Assembly (NCBI GenBank): GCA_005791575.1 | Contig: SXWA01000188.1 | Coordinates: forward strand, 1-34,838 | DNA from: Planctomycetaceae bacterium | GTDB taxonomy: Bacteria; Planctomycetota; Planctomycetia; Pirellulales; UBA1268 | Direction of reading: 5' to 3' | Length of the DNA: 34,838 bases | Part shown: in pieces, positions 14,992-23,652 of the stretch | Position numbering within the stretch: position 1 is the stretch's first letter | How the letters are laid out: each line of letters begins with the position of its first letter | The notes under the pieces: generated by a model | What the model saw: only the letters and a program-made list of their open reading frames with translations | What the model was told of the DNA's origin: nothing | The model's database searches: none | Position numbers and translations under genes: made by a program

Positions 14992-17487
14992 CTACCGAGA
15001 CGCGCCGCCGGAAGGCGCTGCGGCCGTGGACCGGGGCGCGAGGGTCGCCAGAAGGTCGAGGATCTCGTCGAGCGAGAGCGTGTCGAGAAGCCCCGAGGGC
15101 ATCGGCGACGTGGTCGCCGGATGGGCCGATTCGATCTCCGCGCGGCGGATCTTCTCGCTGCGACCGGCGAGCGGGTCGGTCTCCACGGTGATCTCCGCAG
15201 CCCCCACCTGCGCGGCCCGGCCCGTCACCACCCGGCCGTCGGCCAGGACCCAGGTGGTCACCTGGTACTTCGGATCGACGACCCGTCCTGGTTCGACGAT
15301 CGACTCCGCCAGTGCGCGGAGGTCGAACCGGCCATCGACGGTAGAGAGGTCAGGACCGACGGCGGCTCCGGTGCCGTCGAACCGGTGGCACTTGAGGCAC
15401 TGCGCGGCGGCGAGCGCCCGGCGACCGGAGGCCGGGTCGCGCCCCGACACGCGGGGCAGGGCGGCGACCACCTCGTCGAGCGTCCAGCGCTGCACAAACG
15501 GCCGTGCCCCGGCTGGATCCGCCACCCCGGCCGCCTCGCCGCGCGGCGCGCCGAGCGCGGCAAGTGGCACGGCGAGCGCCTCGCGCTCGGGGCCGCTGAA
15601 GCCCGCGACGAAGTCTTCCTCGAGCTGGCCGAGCACCTTGGGGAGGAGGTGGCCGCCGGTGAACCGCCGTGCCGCGATGAACCAGTTCAGCACGGCGTCG
15701 CGCCGCGGCACCGACCATGGGCCGGGATGGCGGACCAAGGCGTTGATGAGCTGGATCTGGTCTTCCTGGCTGGCCGCTCCCGGCAGCCGGCCGAGGAGCA
15801 GGTCGATCGCCCCCGGATCAGCCAGCGCCGCCAGCACCTCGCACCGCTCGCGATCGATCACCGCGAGCGGCGCGGAATCGATGCCGCGGACCGCGGCAAT
15901 GAGCGCCGCACGCTGCCTGTCGTCGAGCGGGGTGCCGCGCACCAGGGCGATCGACAGCGTGCGGAGCAGCGCGAGAACGGTCGGCTCGTCGCCGGCGACC
16001 GCCTGCCCGAGCCAGGCGTCGATGACCGCCGGCCGCTCGGCCGCGTCGGCGATCCGCACCCAGGCCAGCAGACCGGTGGCGCGGCGCAGCGGATCGGTCT
16101 CGCGGCGCACGCGATCGACCCAGTTGGCGGGGGGCTGGTGCTCGAGCGCCACCCGCGCCGCGCCGCGGAGCCAGCGGTCGGTGCTGCCGAGATCGGCCCA
16201 CAGTCCGTCGACGGCTCCGTCCGAGGGGGTGCCGTGAAACCGCTCGAGCAGCCGGCGCCACTGCCTGGCAGCCGCGGATTCAGCGGCACCCACATCAGCT
16301 GCGGCAGGGTCGTCCGGCACGTCCACACCGCTGGGAGCGCCCTCCCAGCGGATCCGATAGAGCCCCGATTGCGACCCGCGGCCACCGGTGACCAGCCACA
16401 GGCACCCGTCGGGGCCGAACGCCATGTCACAGACGTTGAGCGGCGCTCCGGCGGCGAAGAGCCTGTCACGGGCGCCGTAGCTCGCCCCCTCGGGCACGAG
16501 GGTCACCGCGAGGATCCTGCCGTGCTGCCAATCGGCGGCGAACAGGCAGTCGCGCCACGGCGCGGGAAAACCGCTGCCGGCGCCGAACGCCAGACCGGTC
16601 GGCGAGGAGAGCCCGGTGTCGAGCAGCGCCGGCAGGCTGTCGGGGGCATGTGCCGGCCACGGGCTGCTGCCGAAGCGCCAACCGTATTCGCCACCGCTGA
16701 CCAGGTGCAGGAGCCTCGTCGGCCGGTACCGCGGGAGACCGACATCCCACTCCATGTCGGCGTCCCAGGTCACCATCTCGCCGTCGGGTGTGAAGGCGAC
16801 GTCGACCGGATTGCGGAGTCCACCCGCGACGATCGTCGGGTCGTTTCCCTGGGGATCGATCCGGAGCAGGAATCCGACCCGGTCGTCCCCGGCATCGTCA
16901 CGCGGATCGGGGAGGAGCCGGTCCTTCCTCGGCCCGCGGTACGGCGACGCCGGCGACGTGCCGGTCGGAAACGCCACGTCGTCGCCGCACATCAGGTAGA
17001 CCATCCCGTCGGGACCGGTGGTGAGCTGATTCGGTCCATGGCCGAAACGGCTGCGGTAGTCGAACGACATCAGCAGCTGCCGCTTCCGGTAGCGGCCATC
17101 GCCATCGGCGTCGACGAACCGCCACAACTCCTTGCTGTCGGTCGCGCTCACGTAGAGTGCGCCGTGGGCGTGGAGCACGCCACGGCAGTGACGCAGGCTG
17201 TCGTCGATCCGCTCGAACGACCAACCCCCGTCGGCGCTGGGGGTGAGCCGGCCCACGCCGCGCGTGTCGAGCCCGACGATCACCCGGCCCGCGGGGTCGA
17301 AGGTGAGGCTGATCCAGGAATCCTCGCCAGGCTCCGCCGAGCGGAGCAACTCCGCGCGGAAACCGGGGGGCACCACGATGTGGGAAGCGGGTGTGGCGGC
17401 CGGCTCCGCGGCGCGCAGGAAGGATGTGAGCGCGAGGAGGGCGGGCACCGCCCACCGGCCCCCAGCCCAGGCGGATGACCAGCGCAT
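14992..17487 (-). CDS. PVC-type membrane-bound dehydrogenase with C-terminal c-type heme domain
   Basis: 831 aa. A signal peptide (WAVPALLALTSFLRAAEP region) is followed by a glucose/sorbosone-dehydrogenase-like propeller (about 35-400; FGHGPNQLTTGPDGMVYLMC, GGLRNPVDVAFTPDGEM, GGEYGWRFGSSPWPAH). A helical HEAT-like region comes next (about 420-650), then a heme domain with CLKCH (C697-H701), GPDLSTVDGRFD and VDPKYQVTTWVLADGRVVTG. This domain order is a hallmark of Planctomycetes and Verrucomicrobia, where such proteins are exported; the substrate, probably a sugar or alcohol, is unknown. The ATG at 17487 has GGAGGG six bases upstream. That site lies in the 3' arm of a 40-base hairpin (17491-17530), which may control translation. 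The cytochrome gene follows. Confidence 0.93.
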   Translation of the reverse strand: MRWSSAWAGGRWAVPALLALTSFLRAAEPAATPASHIVVPPGFRAELLRSAEPGEDSWISLTFDPAGRVIVGLDTRGVGRLTPSADGGWSFERIDDSLRHCRGVLHAHGALYVSATDSKELWRFVDADGDGRYRKRQLLMSFDYRSRFGHGPNQLTTGPDGMVYLMCGDDVAFPTGTSPASPYRGPRKDRLLPDPRDDAGDDRVGFLLRIDPQGNDPTIVAGGLRNPVDVAFTPDGEMVTWDADMEWDVGLPRYRPTRLLHLVSGGEYGWRFGSSPWPAHAPDSLPALLDTGLSSPTGLAFGAGSGFPAPWRDCLFAADWQHGRILAVTLVPEGASYGARDRLFAAGAPLNVCDMAFGPDGCLWLVTGGRGSQSGLYRIRWEGAPSGVDVPDDPAAADVGAAESAAARQWRRLLERFHGTPSDGAVDGLWADLGSTDRWLRGAARVALEHQPPANWVDRVRRETDPLRRATGLLAWVRIADAAERPAVIDAWLGQAVAGDEPTVLALLRTLSIALVRGTPLDDRQRAALIAAVRGIDSAPLAVIDRERCEVLAALADPGAIDLLLGRLPGAASQEDQIQLINALVRHPGPWSVPRRDAVLNWFIAARRFTGGHLLPKVLGQLEEDFVAGFSGPEREALAVPLAALGAPRGEAAGVADPAGARPFVQRWTLDEVVAALPRVSGRDPASGRRALAAAQCLKCHRFDGTGAAVGPDLSTVDGRFDLRALAESIVEPGRVVDPKYQVTTWVLADGRVVTGRAAQVGAAEITVETDPLAGRSEKIRRAEIESAHPATTSPMPSGLLDTLSLDEILDLLATLAPRSTAAAPSGGASR

Positions 17488-17490
17488 GAA

Positions 17491-17530
17491 AATCCCTCCC
17501 GCCCCGACGGCCGTCGCGGCGGGAGGGATT
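17491..17530 (-). promoter_or_regulatory. Long hairpin that contains the Shine-Dalgarno sequence of the dehydrogenase gene
   Basis: The arms AATCCCTCCCGCC (17491-17503) and GGCGGGAGGGATT (17518-17530) are perfect complements over 13 bp, and the 14 bases between them contain the palindrome CGACGGCCGTCG. On the minus strand the 3' arm contains GGGAGGG, the ribosome-binding site for ATG 17487, and is followed by TTTTC. It could be an intrinsic terminator for the Spy-like gene upstream (stop at 17560), an attenuator, or a structure that hides the ribosome-binding site; the sequence cannot tell which. Confidence 0.6.
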
Positions 17531-17559
17531 GTAGCCGTCATGATCGGCAGACTGGCGGA

Positions 17560-18207
17560 TCAGGTTCCCGCGCCGCCACGCCGGCCGCCGCCCGGACCGC
17601 GGAGCTGAAGCTTGGAGACGTCGAACGCCGGGCCCTTGAGTGCCTCGAGCTTCGTCTTCTGCTCGGCGGTGAGGATCGTGTTCATCGTGTCGAGGAGCTT
17701 CTGGCGCATCTCGGCGGGATTGCCACCGCCCCCCTGGCCGGCCTGCATCACCTCCATCATCGCCTCCCGCGCCTTGCCGATCTGGTCTTCGGTGACGCCG
17801 AGATCCTTGACCACCGCCTCGTCCATCAGCGCCCGGCCGCCGAGGGCCTGGATGCGGATCTGCTTGAGCCGCGCCGCCTGCTTGGCGTCGAGGATCGCGG
17901 CGACCTTCTTCTCCTCCTCGGCCTGGGCATTGATCCGCTCCTCCATCCAGGCGCGGCGCTGCTCGTCGGTCATGTCACGCGGGTTGCCGCCCCCCGGAGG
18001 CGCGGCCTCGGGCAGCTTGCCGACCTCGCCGACCTGTGCGGTGGAAAGCGCGAGCTCCTGCTGGACCGGCTCCTGGCGGAGGAGCATCGCCGACGACATC
18101 CCGCCCCCCATCCGCCCCATCCCTCGCCCCGGCCCCTGGGCGGCGGCCACACCGGCGGAAAGCCCGATCACACCGACGACAAGCGTTACCGACAGCAACC
18201 GCTGCAT
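17560..18207 (-). CDS. Spy/CpxP-like periplasmic protein
   Basis: 215 aa. A clean signal peptide (MQRLLSVTLVVGVIGLSAGVAAA) is followed by a Gly/Met/Arg-rich stretch (GPGRGMGRMGGGM) and a mostly helical region with features of LTxxQ-type periplasmic proteins: LSTAQVGEV, MTDEQRRAWMEERINAQAEEEKK, KQAARLKQIRIQALGG, LGVTEDQIGKAREAMMEV and ILTAEQKTKLEALKG. It ends in a GRRGG-rich tail. E. coli Spy and CpxP are chaperones of the envelope stress response; a similar role here is inference. Start firm: GGGGAG lies 6 bases before the ATG. It is upstream of the dehydrogenase gene with a hairpin between them, so co-transcription is plausible but controlled. Confidence 0.85.
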   Translation of the reverse strand: MQRLLSVTLVVGVIGLSAGVAAAQGPGRGMGRMGGGMSSAMLLRQEPVQQELALSTAQVGEVGKLPEAAPPGGGNPRDMTDEQRRAWMEERINAQAEEEKKVAAILDAKQAARLKQIRIQALGGRALMDEAVVKDLGVTEDQIGKAREAMMEVMQAGQGGGGNPAEMRQKLLDTMNTILTAEQKTKLEALKGPAFDVSKLQLRGPGGGRRGGAGT

Positions 18208-18420
18208 GGAAAACTCCCCGGTAGAAGACGGACCGGGAGACCGTTTCCCGGGCCAGGCAGGCCGGCCTCCGTCCGTCGGACGCCACCCCCGCCGCAGAAG
18301 ATAACGCCCGGCGGGAAAGGAAGTTGCTCGACCCGACGGGGGCCTGAATCTGCCAGCCGCGTTGCGGCGGTGGCAGAGGGCGTGCCGCCGGCGACCGGTT
18401 CAGGCTGCACTTCCCAGCAG

Positions 18421-18615
18421 CTACTCCTGGATCCGCTGGACGGAGAACTCCCAGTGGCGACCGTCACCGTCGATGAACGTGCCGGACCAGCGGCCCTTTT
18501 CGTCAATCTGTGCCCGAATGGTACCGTCAAGCCGATGCGCTTGCTTGTTCTCGTCGAATGCCTGGATATCCGTGATCGTCCAGACGACGCTGGGGTCGCC
18601 CTTCCGCCCCTTCCG
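18421..18615 (-). other. Start-less coding-like frame directly after the FtsX permease stop codon (64 codons)
   Basis: Immediately after the TAG (18616-18618) of the FtsX permease gene, and in the same frame, 64 sense codons run to a second TAG at 18421-18423. The product reads as genuine protein: DPSVVWTITDIQAFDENKQ, then a beta-rich end with IDEKGRWSGTFIDGDGRHWE and FSVQRIQE. There is no ATG, GTG, TTG or CTG codon in it. Third positions carry more A/T (GAT, CAA, CTT, GGT, ATT) than in neighbouring genes. Options are readthrough of the TAG to give a permease extension, a decayed gene that has lost its 5' end, initiation at a rare codon, or a sequencing error. I recognise no family. Confidence 0.5.
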
Positions 18616-21129
18616 CTATTCCGCCGACAGCGCCTGGAGGAGGTCGAGACGGGCGGCGCGGCGGGCGGGAATCCAGGCCGCCAGCGCCGTCACGAGGATC
18701 GCCGCGAGGACGTTGGCGATGATCACCCCCGGACGGAAACTCATCCGCACCGGATGGCCGAGGAGCGGCTGACTCGAGAACTGGATGTAGAGGGCGGTGA
18801 CGAGCCCGCCGAGGGTACCGAGCAGACCGCCGACGATCCCGAGGATCACGCTCTCGATGACCACCATCCGCGTCACCTGCCGGCTCGTCATGCCGACCGC
18901 ACGGAGGAGCCCGAGCGTGCGCCGTTTTTCCAGGACGTTCATCGTCACCGTGTTGGCGACACCGAGGCTGCCGACGACGAAACCGAGGAACAGGATCGAC
19001 TGCAGCGAGGCGACGATCCCCCCGACGGTGAAGTCGATGAACTGCTTCAGTTCGCCGAAGCTGCGCAGGAGCATGGTCCGCTTTTCGGCCACCGCCGCGA
19101 GCGGCTCCTTGAGGTCGGCGGCGCGCCCCGGCGCCGCCTTGACGAGGAGGATGTCGGCCGCCTCGAAGCCGAACATCCGCCGGGCGACGTCGCGGCGCAT
19201 GACGAGCGACGACCCACCCGAGGTGTAGTCGACGACGAGCGCCGCGATGCGCATCCGGGTGGTGCGGCCATAGACCTCGACGGCGACCTCGTCGCCGGCC
19301 TTGATCCCGGTGCGCCGGGCCAACGCCGTGCCGGCCAGCGCCTCGCCGCGTTCGAGCGCGGCGCGCACGGTCGTGTCGTCAATGCCGACGGGATCGACCG
19401 GGAGCGGTTCGCCGTCGTGGACCTCGCAGGCCACGATCACGCAGGCGTTGTCGTTGGCCCGGCCGGTGGCGATGCCGATCCCCTCGACCCGGTCGACGCC
19501 GGGAATCGCCTTCACATCCTCCTCCGCCTGAACGAGCGTCGGGCCGCTCGCCTTCATGCCGTTGGCGACGACGCCGGCGTGGGAGAGCACCCAGTCGGCG
19601 CGCAGCAAACGGGCATACCAGCGGAGGACGTCGTCGACGTTGTCACGGATCGCATGGCCCAGGCCGATGCCGTTGCTGACGGCAACCACCATCACGCCGG
19701 TCGTGAGCGCGGTGCGGACCGGCTGGCGGAGGATCTGCTCGAGGGCCAGCGTCCGCTCGAGCCTCCAGCGCGCGGGAATGACCCGCGCGGCGAGGCGTGC
19801 CACGGCCGGGAGGATGAGGGGGGTGGTGGCGACGAAGGCGAGCATCATCGCGATGCCGGCGGGCACGGCCGTGCGCGGGGGCACCCGCCCCGAGAGCACC
19901 AGGCCGAGCACGCCGGCGGCGACGGCCCAGAGCAACAGGGCACCGGCGATCATCCGCCAGGGCACGCCCCGCGCCGGGGGCGCCGGCGCCTGCGAGAGCC
20001 CCTCGAGCGGATCGATCGCCGCCGCCTGCCGGGCCGGCCACCACCCGGCGGCCATCGCCACCAGAGTGCCCAGCGCGATCGCCACCGGGACGACGGCCGG
20101 ACGGACCTCGATCGTGGAGACCGGCGCCTGCAGGGCCCGTGAGATCCCCGCCGCGATCGGCCCGGCCGCGGCGAGGCCACCGACGGCGCCGAGCAACGCC
20201 CCCACGCCGCCGAGGATCGCCGCCTCGCCGACGATGAAGCGCTGCACCTGCCGCGCCGTCGCGCCGAGGACGCGCACCAGCGAGAGTTGCCGGCGCCGCT
20301 CGGAGACGTTCATCAGCATGGCGTTGCCGACGATGAACCAGGCCATTGCCACCGTCAGGCCGGTGACGAAGTCGAGACCGAGGTTGGCCGAGAGGAGCAT
20401 GTCCTCCGCCATGCTCGACCTCCCCGCCGGAACCTCGCCGACGAGCTCCGGCGGCAGGCGCGCGGCGACGGCCGCGAGGGCGCTGGGGCGGACCGTGGCC
20501 GATTCGACCACGACCCGCGCCCGATCGACGAGCCCGAGGGCGTTGCTCATCTCCGCGAGCGCCGCGATGTCGGCCACCACCCCGGCCCCCTCGGCAAACC
20601 ACTTGAGCGACTGCGACTCCGCGATCCCGGTGACGGTCACACGGCGCACGCCACGGCGCACGAAGAGGATCACCTCATCGTCGACCGACCGCTCGAGCGA
20701 CGCCGCCAACGACTGGTCGAGGATGATCTCGTCGGGCCCGGAGCAGGCCCGGCCGGCGACGAGCGTGAGCAATCCGATGGCCACCAGGTTCTCGGCATCG
20801 ACCCCGACGGCGATCTCGCGGACGCGCTTCTCGCCGACGCGGAGGAGGGTCGGCCGGTAGAACAGGGGCACCACCGCGCGGACCCCGCCGACGTCGGCCA
20901 GCCGCGGCAGCAGGCCGACGTCGAACCTGCCACCGGTCACCGCCGAGACGTCGATCGAGGGCACCCCCTCGACGGTCTCGGTGAGCCGCCGGTAGCCGGC
21001 CCGCGAGGCATCGGCCGAGACCCAGGTGGCGACCACGGCCCCGACCGCCACGGCCACGCTCCCGACGGTCGCCAGGGCCCGCCCCGGCCGTAGCCGCCAC
21101 TGCCGCAGGAGGAGCCGCCAGAGCCTCAT
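18616..21129 (-). CDS. ABC transporter permease with two FtsX domains (LolCE-superfamily type)
   Basis: 837 aa. An N-terminal helix (about 16-37, ALATVGSVAVAVGAVVATWV) precedes a periplasmic domain. A first FtsX core lies around residues 235-350 (MLMNVSERRRQLSLVRVLGATARQVQRF), then two middle helices (about 385-440), a second periplasmic domain, and a second FtsX core (about 715-830, VTMNVLEKRRTLGLLRAVGMTSRQV). It ends with the usual PARRAARLDLLQALSAE. Such double-core permeases export lipids, lipoproteins or peptides from the inner membrane's outer leaflet; the substrate is not known. The start codon overlaps the stop of the ATPase gene (ATGA, 21126-21129), so the two are translationally coupled. 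A coding-like frame continues past its TAG stop. Confidence 0.94.
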   Translation of the reverse strand: MRLWRLLLRQWRLRPGRALATVGSVAVAVGAVVATWVSADASRAGYRRLTETVEGVPSIDVSAVTGGRFDVGLLPRLADVGGVRAVVPLFYRPTLLRVGEKRVREIAVGVDAENLVAIGLLTLVAGRACSGPDEIILDQSLAASLERSVDDEVILFVRRGVRRVTVTGIAESQSLKWFAEGAGVVADIAALAEMSNALGLVDRARVVVESATVRPSALAAVAARLPPELVGEVPAGRSSMAEDMLLSANLGLDFVTGLTVAMAWFIVGNAMLMNVSERRRQLSLVRVLGATARQVQRFIVGEAAILGGVGALLGAVGGLAAAGPIAAGISRALQAPVSTIEVRPAVVPVAIALGTLVAMAAGWWPARQAAAIDPLEGLSQAPAPPARGVPWRMIAGALLLWAVAAGVLGLVLSGRVPPRTAVPAGIAMMLAFVATTPLILPAVARLAARVIPARWRLERTLALEQILRQPVRTALTTGVMVVAVSNGIGLGHAIRDNVDDVLRWYARLLRADWVLSHAGVVANGMKASGPTLVQAEEDVKAIPGVDRVEGIGIATGRANDNACVIVACEVHDGEPLPVDPVGIDDTTVRAALERGEALAGTALARRTGIKAGDEVAVEVYGRTTRMRIAALVVDYTSGGSSLVMRRDVARRMFGFEAADILLVKAAPGRAADLKEPLAAVAEKRTMLLRSFGELKQFIDFTVGGIVASLQSILFLGFVVGSLGVANTVTMNVLEKRRTLGLLRAVGMTSRQVTRMVVIESVILGIVGGLLGTLGGLVTALYIQFSSQPLLGHPVRMSFRPGVIIANVLAAILVTALAAWIPARRAARLDLLQALSAE

Positions 21130-21854
21130 CGGGACGGCGCCCCCGCGGCGATGGTGTCCGATTCCACCCGGCCGTCGCGCATCCGCACCACGCGCGGTGC
21201 CCCGGCGGCGATTGCCGGGTCGTGGGTGACGAGGACGACGGTCTGCGCTTCACGCTCGACGAGCTCCCGGAACAGTTCGATCACGCGGCGCGAGTTGGCC
21301 GAATCGAGGGCCCCGGTCGGCTCGTCGGCGAGGACGATCGCCGGCCCGGCGACAAGGGCCCGGGCGATCGCGCCGCGCTGCTGCTCGCCACCGGAGAGGG
21401 CATCGGGGCGGTGGCCGGCGCGATGATCCATGCCGACCCGGGCCAGGGCGTCGCGTGCCCGCTCCTCGGCAGCGGCGTTCCGCATGCCGTCGAGGACCAG
21501 CGGCAGGGCGACGTTCTCGACCAGCGAAAGCTCCGGCAGGAGGTTGTAGCGCTGGAACACGAAACCGATGCGCCGCCGCCTCACGACCGCCAGCGCCTCG
21601 TCGCCGAGTGTGGCGAGGTCGACCCCCTCGAGCCGCACGCTACCGGAGGTGGGGCGGGTGATGCCGCCGAGAAGATGCAGCAGCGTGCTCTTCCCCGATC
21701 CCGAAGAGCCGGTGATGGCGACGAACTCACTCCGTTCGACCGCCAGATCGACCCCATCGACGGCGGTGACGCCGGTCCCACCCGCCTCCGCCGGGGCGAA
21801 CGCCTTGCGCACGTGCTCGACCTGCAGGATGACCACGTCCACCCTCCGCTCCAT
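21126..21854 (-). CDS. ABC transporter ATPase, LolD/MacB-like
   Basis: 242 aa. Walker A is GSSGSGKST (residues 49-57), the Q-loop glutamine is Q101, the signature is LSGGEQQ (153-159), Walker B is IVLADEP (173-179), and the switch histidine is in VTHDP. The LolD-like DEPTGALDSANS segment and the FQRYNLLPELSLVENVALPL segment mark the exporter branch that works with FtsX permeases. It is coupled by a 4-base overlap to the permease gene. Start uncertain: ATG 21854 is used, but GTGs at 21842 or 21836, the latter with GGAGG seven bases upstream, would remove only 4 or 6 residues. The TolC-family gene lies divergently 309 bases away, suggesting a possible envelope-export locus. Confidence 0.95.
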   Translation of the reverse strand: MERRVDVVILQVEHVRKAFAPAEAGGTGVTAVDGVDLAVERSEFVAITGSSGSGKSTLLHLLGGITRPTSGSVRLEGVDLATLGDEALAVVRRRRIGFVFQRYNLLPELSLVENVALPLVLDGMRNAAAEERARDALARVGMDHRAGHRPDALSGGEQQRGAIARALVAGPAIVLADEPTGALDSANSRRVIELFRELVEREAQTVVLVTHDPAIAAGAPRVVRMRDGRVESDTIAAGAPSR

Positions 21855-22163
21855 GAACGGCCACGAGCAACCCGGCGACGACGTCCTCCGAGGGCGTCAT
21901 TCCGCCGTCACCACCCGCGCCGCACCGCCCCACGCGCTCCCGGCACCATCTGCCGCTGGCGGGGTGCCGCCTGTTCATTCCCAGCCTGCGCGCGGCGAAA
22001 CCTCCCAATGTACCCCCGCACCGCGGACCGCGGCCACCCAAACCGCCCACCCCCCGGCCACCCACCCGCAGCTTGGAACGCATCCGGAGGATTGGAGTGG
22101 CCGGGCGCTGCCGACCGATCCTTCCCGACTGTTCCTCCTGGATCGGCCGTGCGAACACCAGCC
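21855..22163. other. Divergent intergenic region with no identifiable gene
   Basis: A 309-base gap between the divergent ABC ATPase and TolC-family genes. It should hold promoters for both, but I cannot point to convincing -35/-10 pairs. A tandem ACCGCGG duplication near 22020-22035 is the only local structure. Frames crossing the gap are antisense or extension frames with no protein-like composition. Confidence 0.6.
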
Positions 22164-23645
22164 ATGCAGCATGTGCGCGCCATGCTCGTCGCCCGAGCCG
22201 TGCTCATCGCCACGGCGTCCGCGACCATGGTGGCGGACGCGCGGGGAGAGGCACCACCGGGACCGTCCTCACCGCCGGCGCTGCGCGCCGCCGAGCCGGG
22301 TGTGCCGCTGGCGGTGACCGACGTCGGGTCAAGTGGCGCCACCAGCCTCACCACCGACCAGCCCGTCCCGGCGACTCTCGAGGACTTCGTGGCACTGGCC
22401 GAGAGGAGCCATCCGCGGCTCCGCGCGGCGGCGGCGGCGGTCGAGGCCGCGCGCGGCAAGGCGGTGCAGGCGCGCCTCTATCCCAACCCGATGATCGCCG
22501 GAGCGTCGCCACAGGCCGCCGGCTCCTACAGCCAGTGGAACGGCTTCGTCAGCCAGGACATCGTCACCGGCGGCAAGCTCCGCCTGGCGCAGCAGGCGGC
22601 CCTGCGCGAGGTGCAGCGGGCCGAGTACGACCTGATCCGGGCGCGCTACGAGGTGCTCAAGGGGGTGCGCGGCGCGTTCTACGACTTGGCGGTGGCCCAG
22701 CGGCGGGCCGAGATCTACACCCTGCTGCTCGACATCGCCAAGCGGTCGTATGAGATCGGCCGGCAGCTCGCCGAGGCAGGGGAGGGGACCCGCGCCGACG
22801 TGCTCTTCTGGAGCATCGAGCGCGACCGCGCCGAAGCACGGCTCCTCAATGCCGCCGTATTCATCGAAACCGGTCGCCGGCAACTCGCCGCCGCCGTGGG
22901 GCTGCCGCGCGCCGACGTCGGCCGAATCCGCGCCGACCTCTACCGACGGCTGCCCGACTTCGAGCTCAAGGAACTGCAAGCGGCGATCATCGGCGCCAAC
23001 GCCCAGCCGCGTGCCGCCGAGTCGATGGTGGCGCAGACCCAGTGGGCGCTCGAGCGCGCGGTCGTCCAGCCGATTCCCAACGTCAACGTGATGGGTGGGT
23101 ACCAGCGGCAGGTCGACTACCCACCCCAGGACCAGGGGATCTTCCAGGTGATGGCGGCCGTGCCGTTGTTCGACCGCAACCAGGGCAACATCCGCTCGGC
23201 GCGGGCCGAGATCTCTGCCGCACGGGCCAACCTCCGCGGCGTGGAGATCGATCTTGCCGCCCAGGCCGCCCAGGCGCTGGCCCAGTACCGATCCGCCCAG
23301 CAGCTCGTCGCCTGGTACGACGAGCGGATCCTTCCCAAGGCGCGTGAGACAGTGGCCCTCACCCAGACGCTCTACGCCCGTGGCGAGGTCACCTTCCTCA
23401 GCCTGCTGCAGGCCCAGAAGATCCTCACCGAGACCGAACTGGCATTCGTCGAATCGCAGGCCGATCGCTGGCAGGGGGCGGTGACGATCGCCGACCTGCT
23501 CCAGCTCGAGGCCTTCCCGCCCGACGACGATTCCCCGGCGGCGGTTCCCCTTGCGGCCGACTGGCTCCCGACCTTGCCGGGTGACCCGCCTCCGGCACAG
23601 CCAGCCCGCCCGGAACCGGTCGCTGCCCCACCACCGCGCCCCTGA
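22164..23645 (+). CDS. TolC-family outer membrane efflux protein (CzcC-like)
   Basis: About 493 aa. A signal peptide (MLVARAVLIATASATMVADA region) and a short linker are followed by two outer-membrane-factor repeats. The first begins LEDFVALAERSHPRLRAAAA with LYPNPMIAGASPQ and VSQDIVTGGKLRLAQQ. The second begins after about residue 270, with VNVMGGYQRQ, AAVPLFDRNQGNIRSARAEI and YARGEVTFLSLLQAQKIL. The YPNP motif and spacing match the CzcC/TolC type, which forms a trimeric channel through the outer membrane and periplasm. The C-terminus is Pro/Ala-rich and low in complexity. ATG 22164 has no Shine-Dalgarno sequence; an upstream GTG at 22149 is possible. It could serve the ABC exporter divergently encoded next door, or the MacA/MacB genes at 2.4-4.9 kb. 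It converges with the next gene (28-base gap). Confidence 0.92.
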   Translation: MQHVRAMLVARAVLIATASATMVADARGEAPPGPSSPPALRAAEPGVPLAVTDVGSSGATSLTTDQPVPATLEDFVALAERSHPRLRAAAAAVEAARGKAVQARLYPNPMIAGASPQAAGSYSQWNGFVSQDIVTGGKLRLAQQAALREVQRAEYDLIRARYEVLKGVRGAFYDLAVAQRRAEIYTLLLDIAKRSYEIGRQLAEAGEGTRADVLFWSIERDRAEARLLNAAVFIETGRRQLAAAVGLPRADVGRIRADLYRRLPDFELKELQAAIIGANAQPRAAESMVAQTQWALERAVVQPIPNVNVMGGYQRQVDYPPQDQGIFQVMAAVPLFDRNQGNIRSARAEISAARANLRGVEIDLAAQAAQALAQYRSAQQLVAWYDERILPKARETVALTQTLYARGEVTFLSLLQAQKILTETELAFVESQADRWQGAVTIADLLQLEAFPPDDDSPAAVPLAADWLPTLPGDPPPAQPARPEPVAAPPPRP

Positions 23646-23652
23646 GACGTGG

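Noticed and set aside
14162-17478. Long + strand frames across the dehydrogenase and cytochrome genes
   Set aside because: Antisense of two genes with clear heme motifs, signal peptides and ribosome sites; the + products show no recognisable domain.
18370-20142. Long + strand frame opposite the FtsX permease
   Set aside because: Asp/Glu/Arg/His-rich antisense frame; the minus strand carries a canonical double-FtsX permease.
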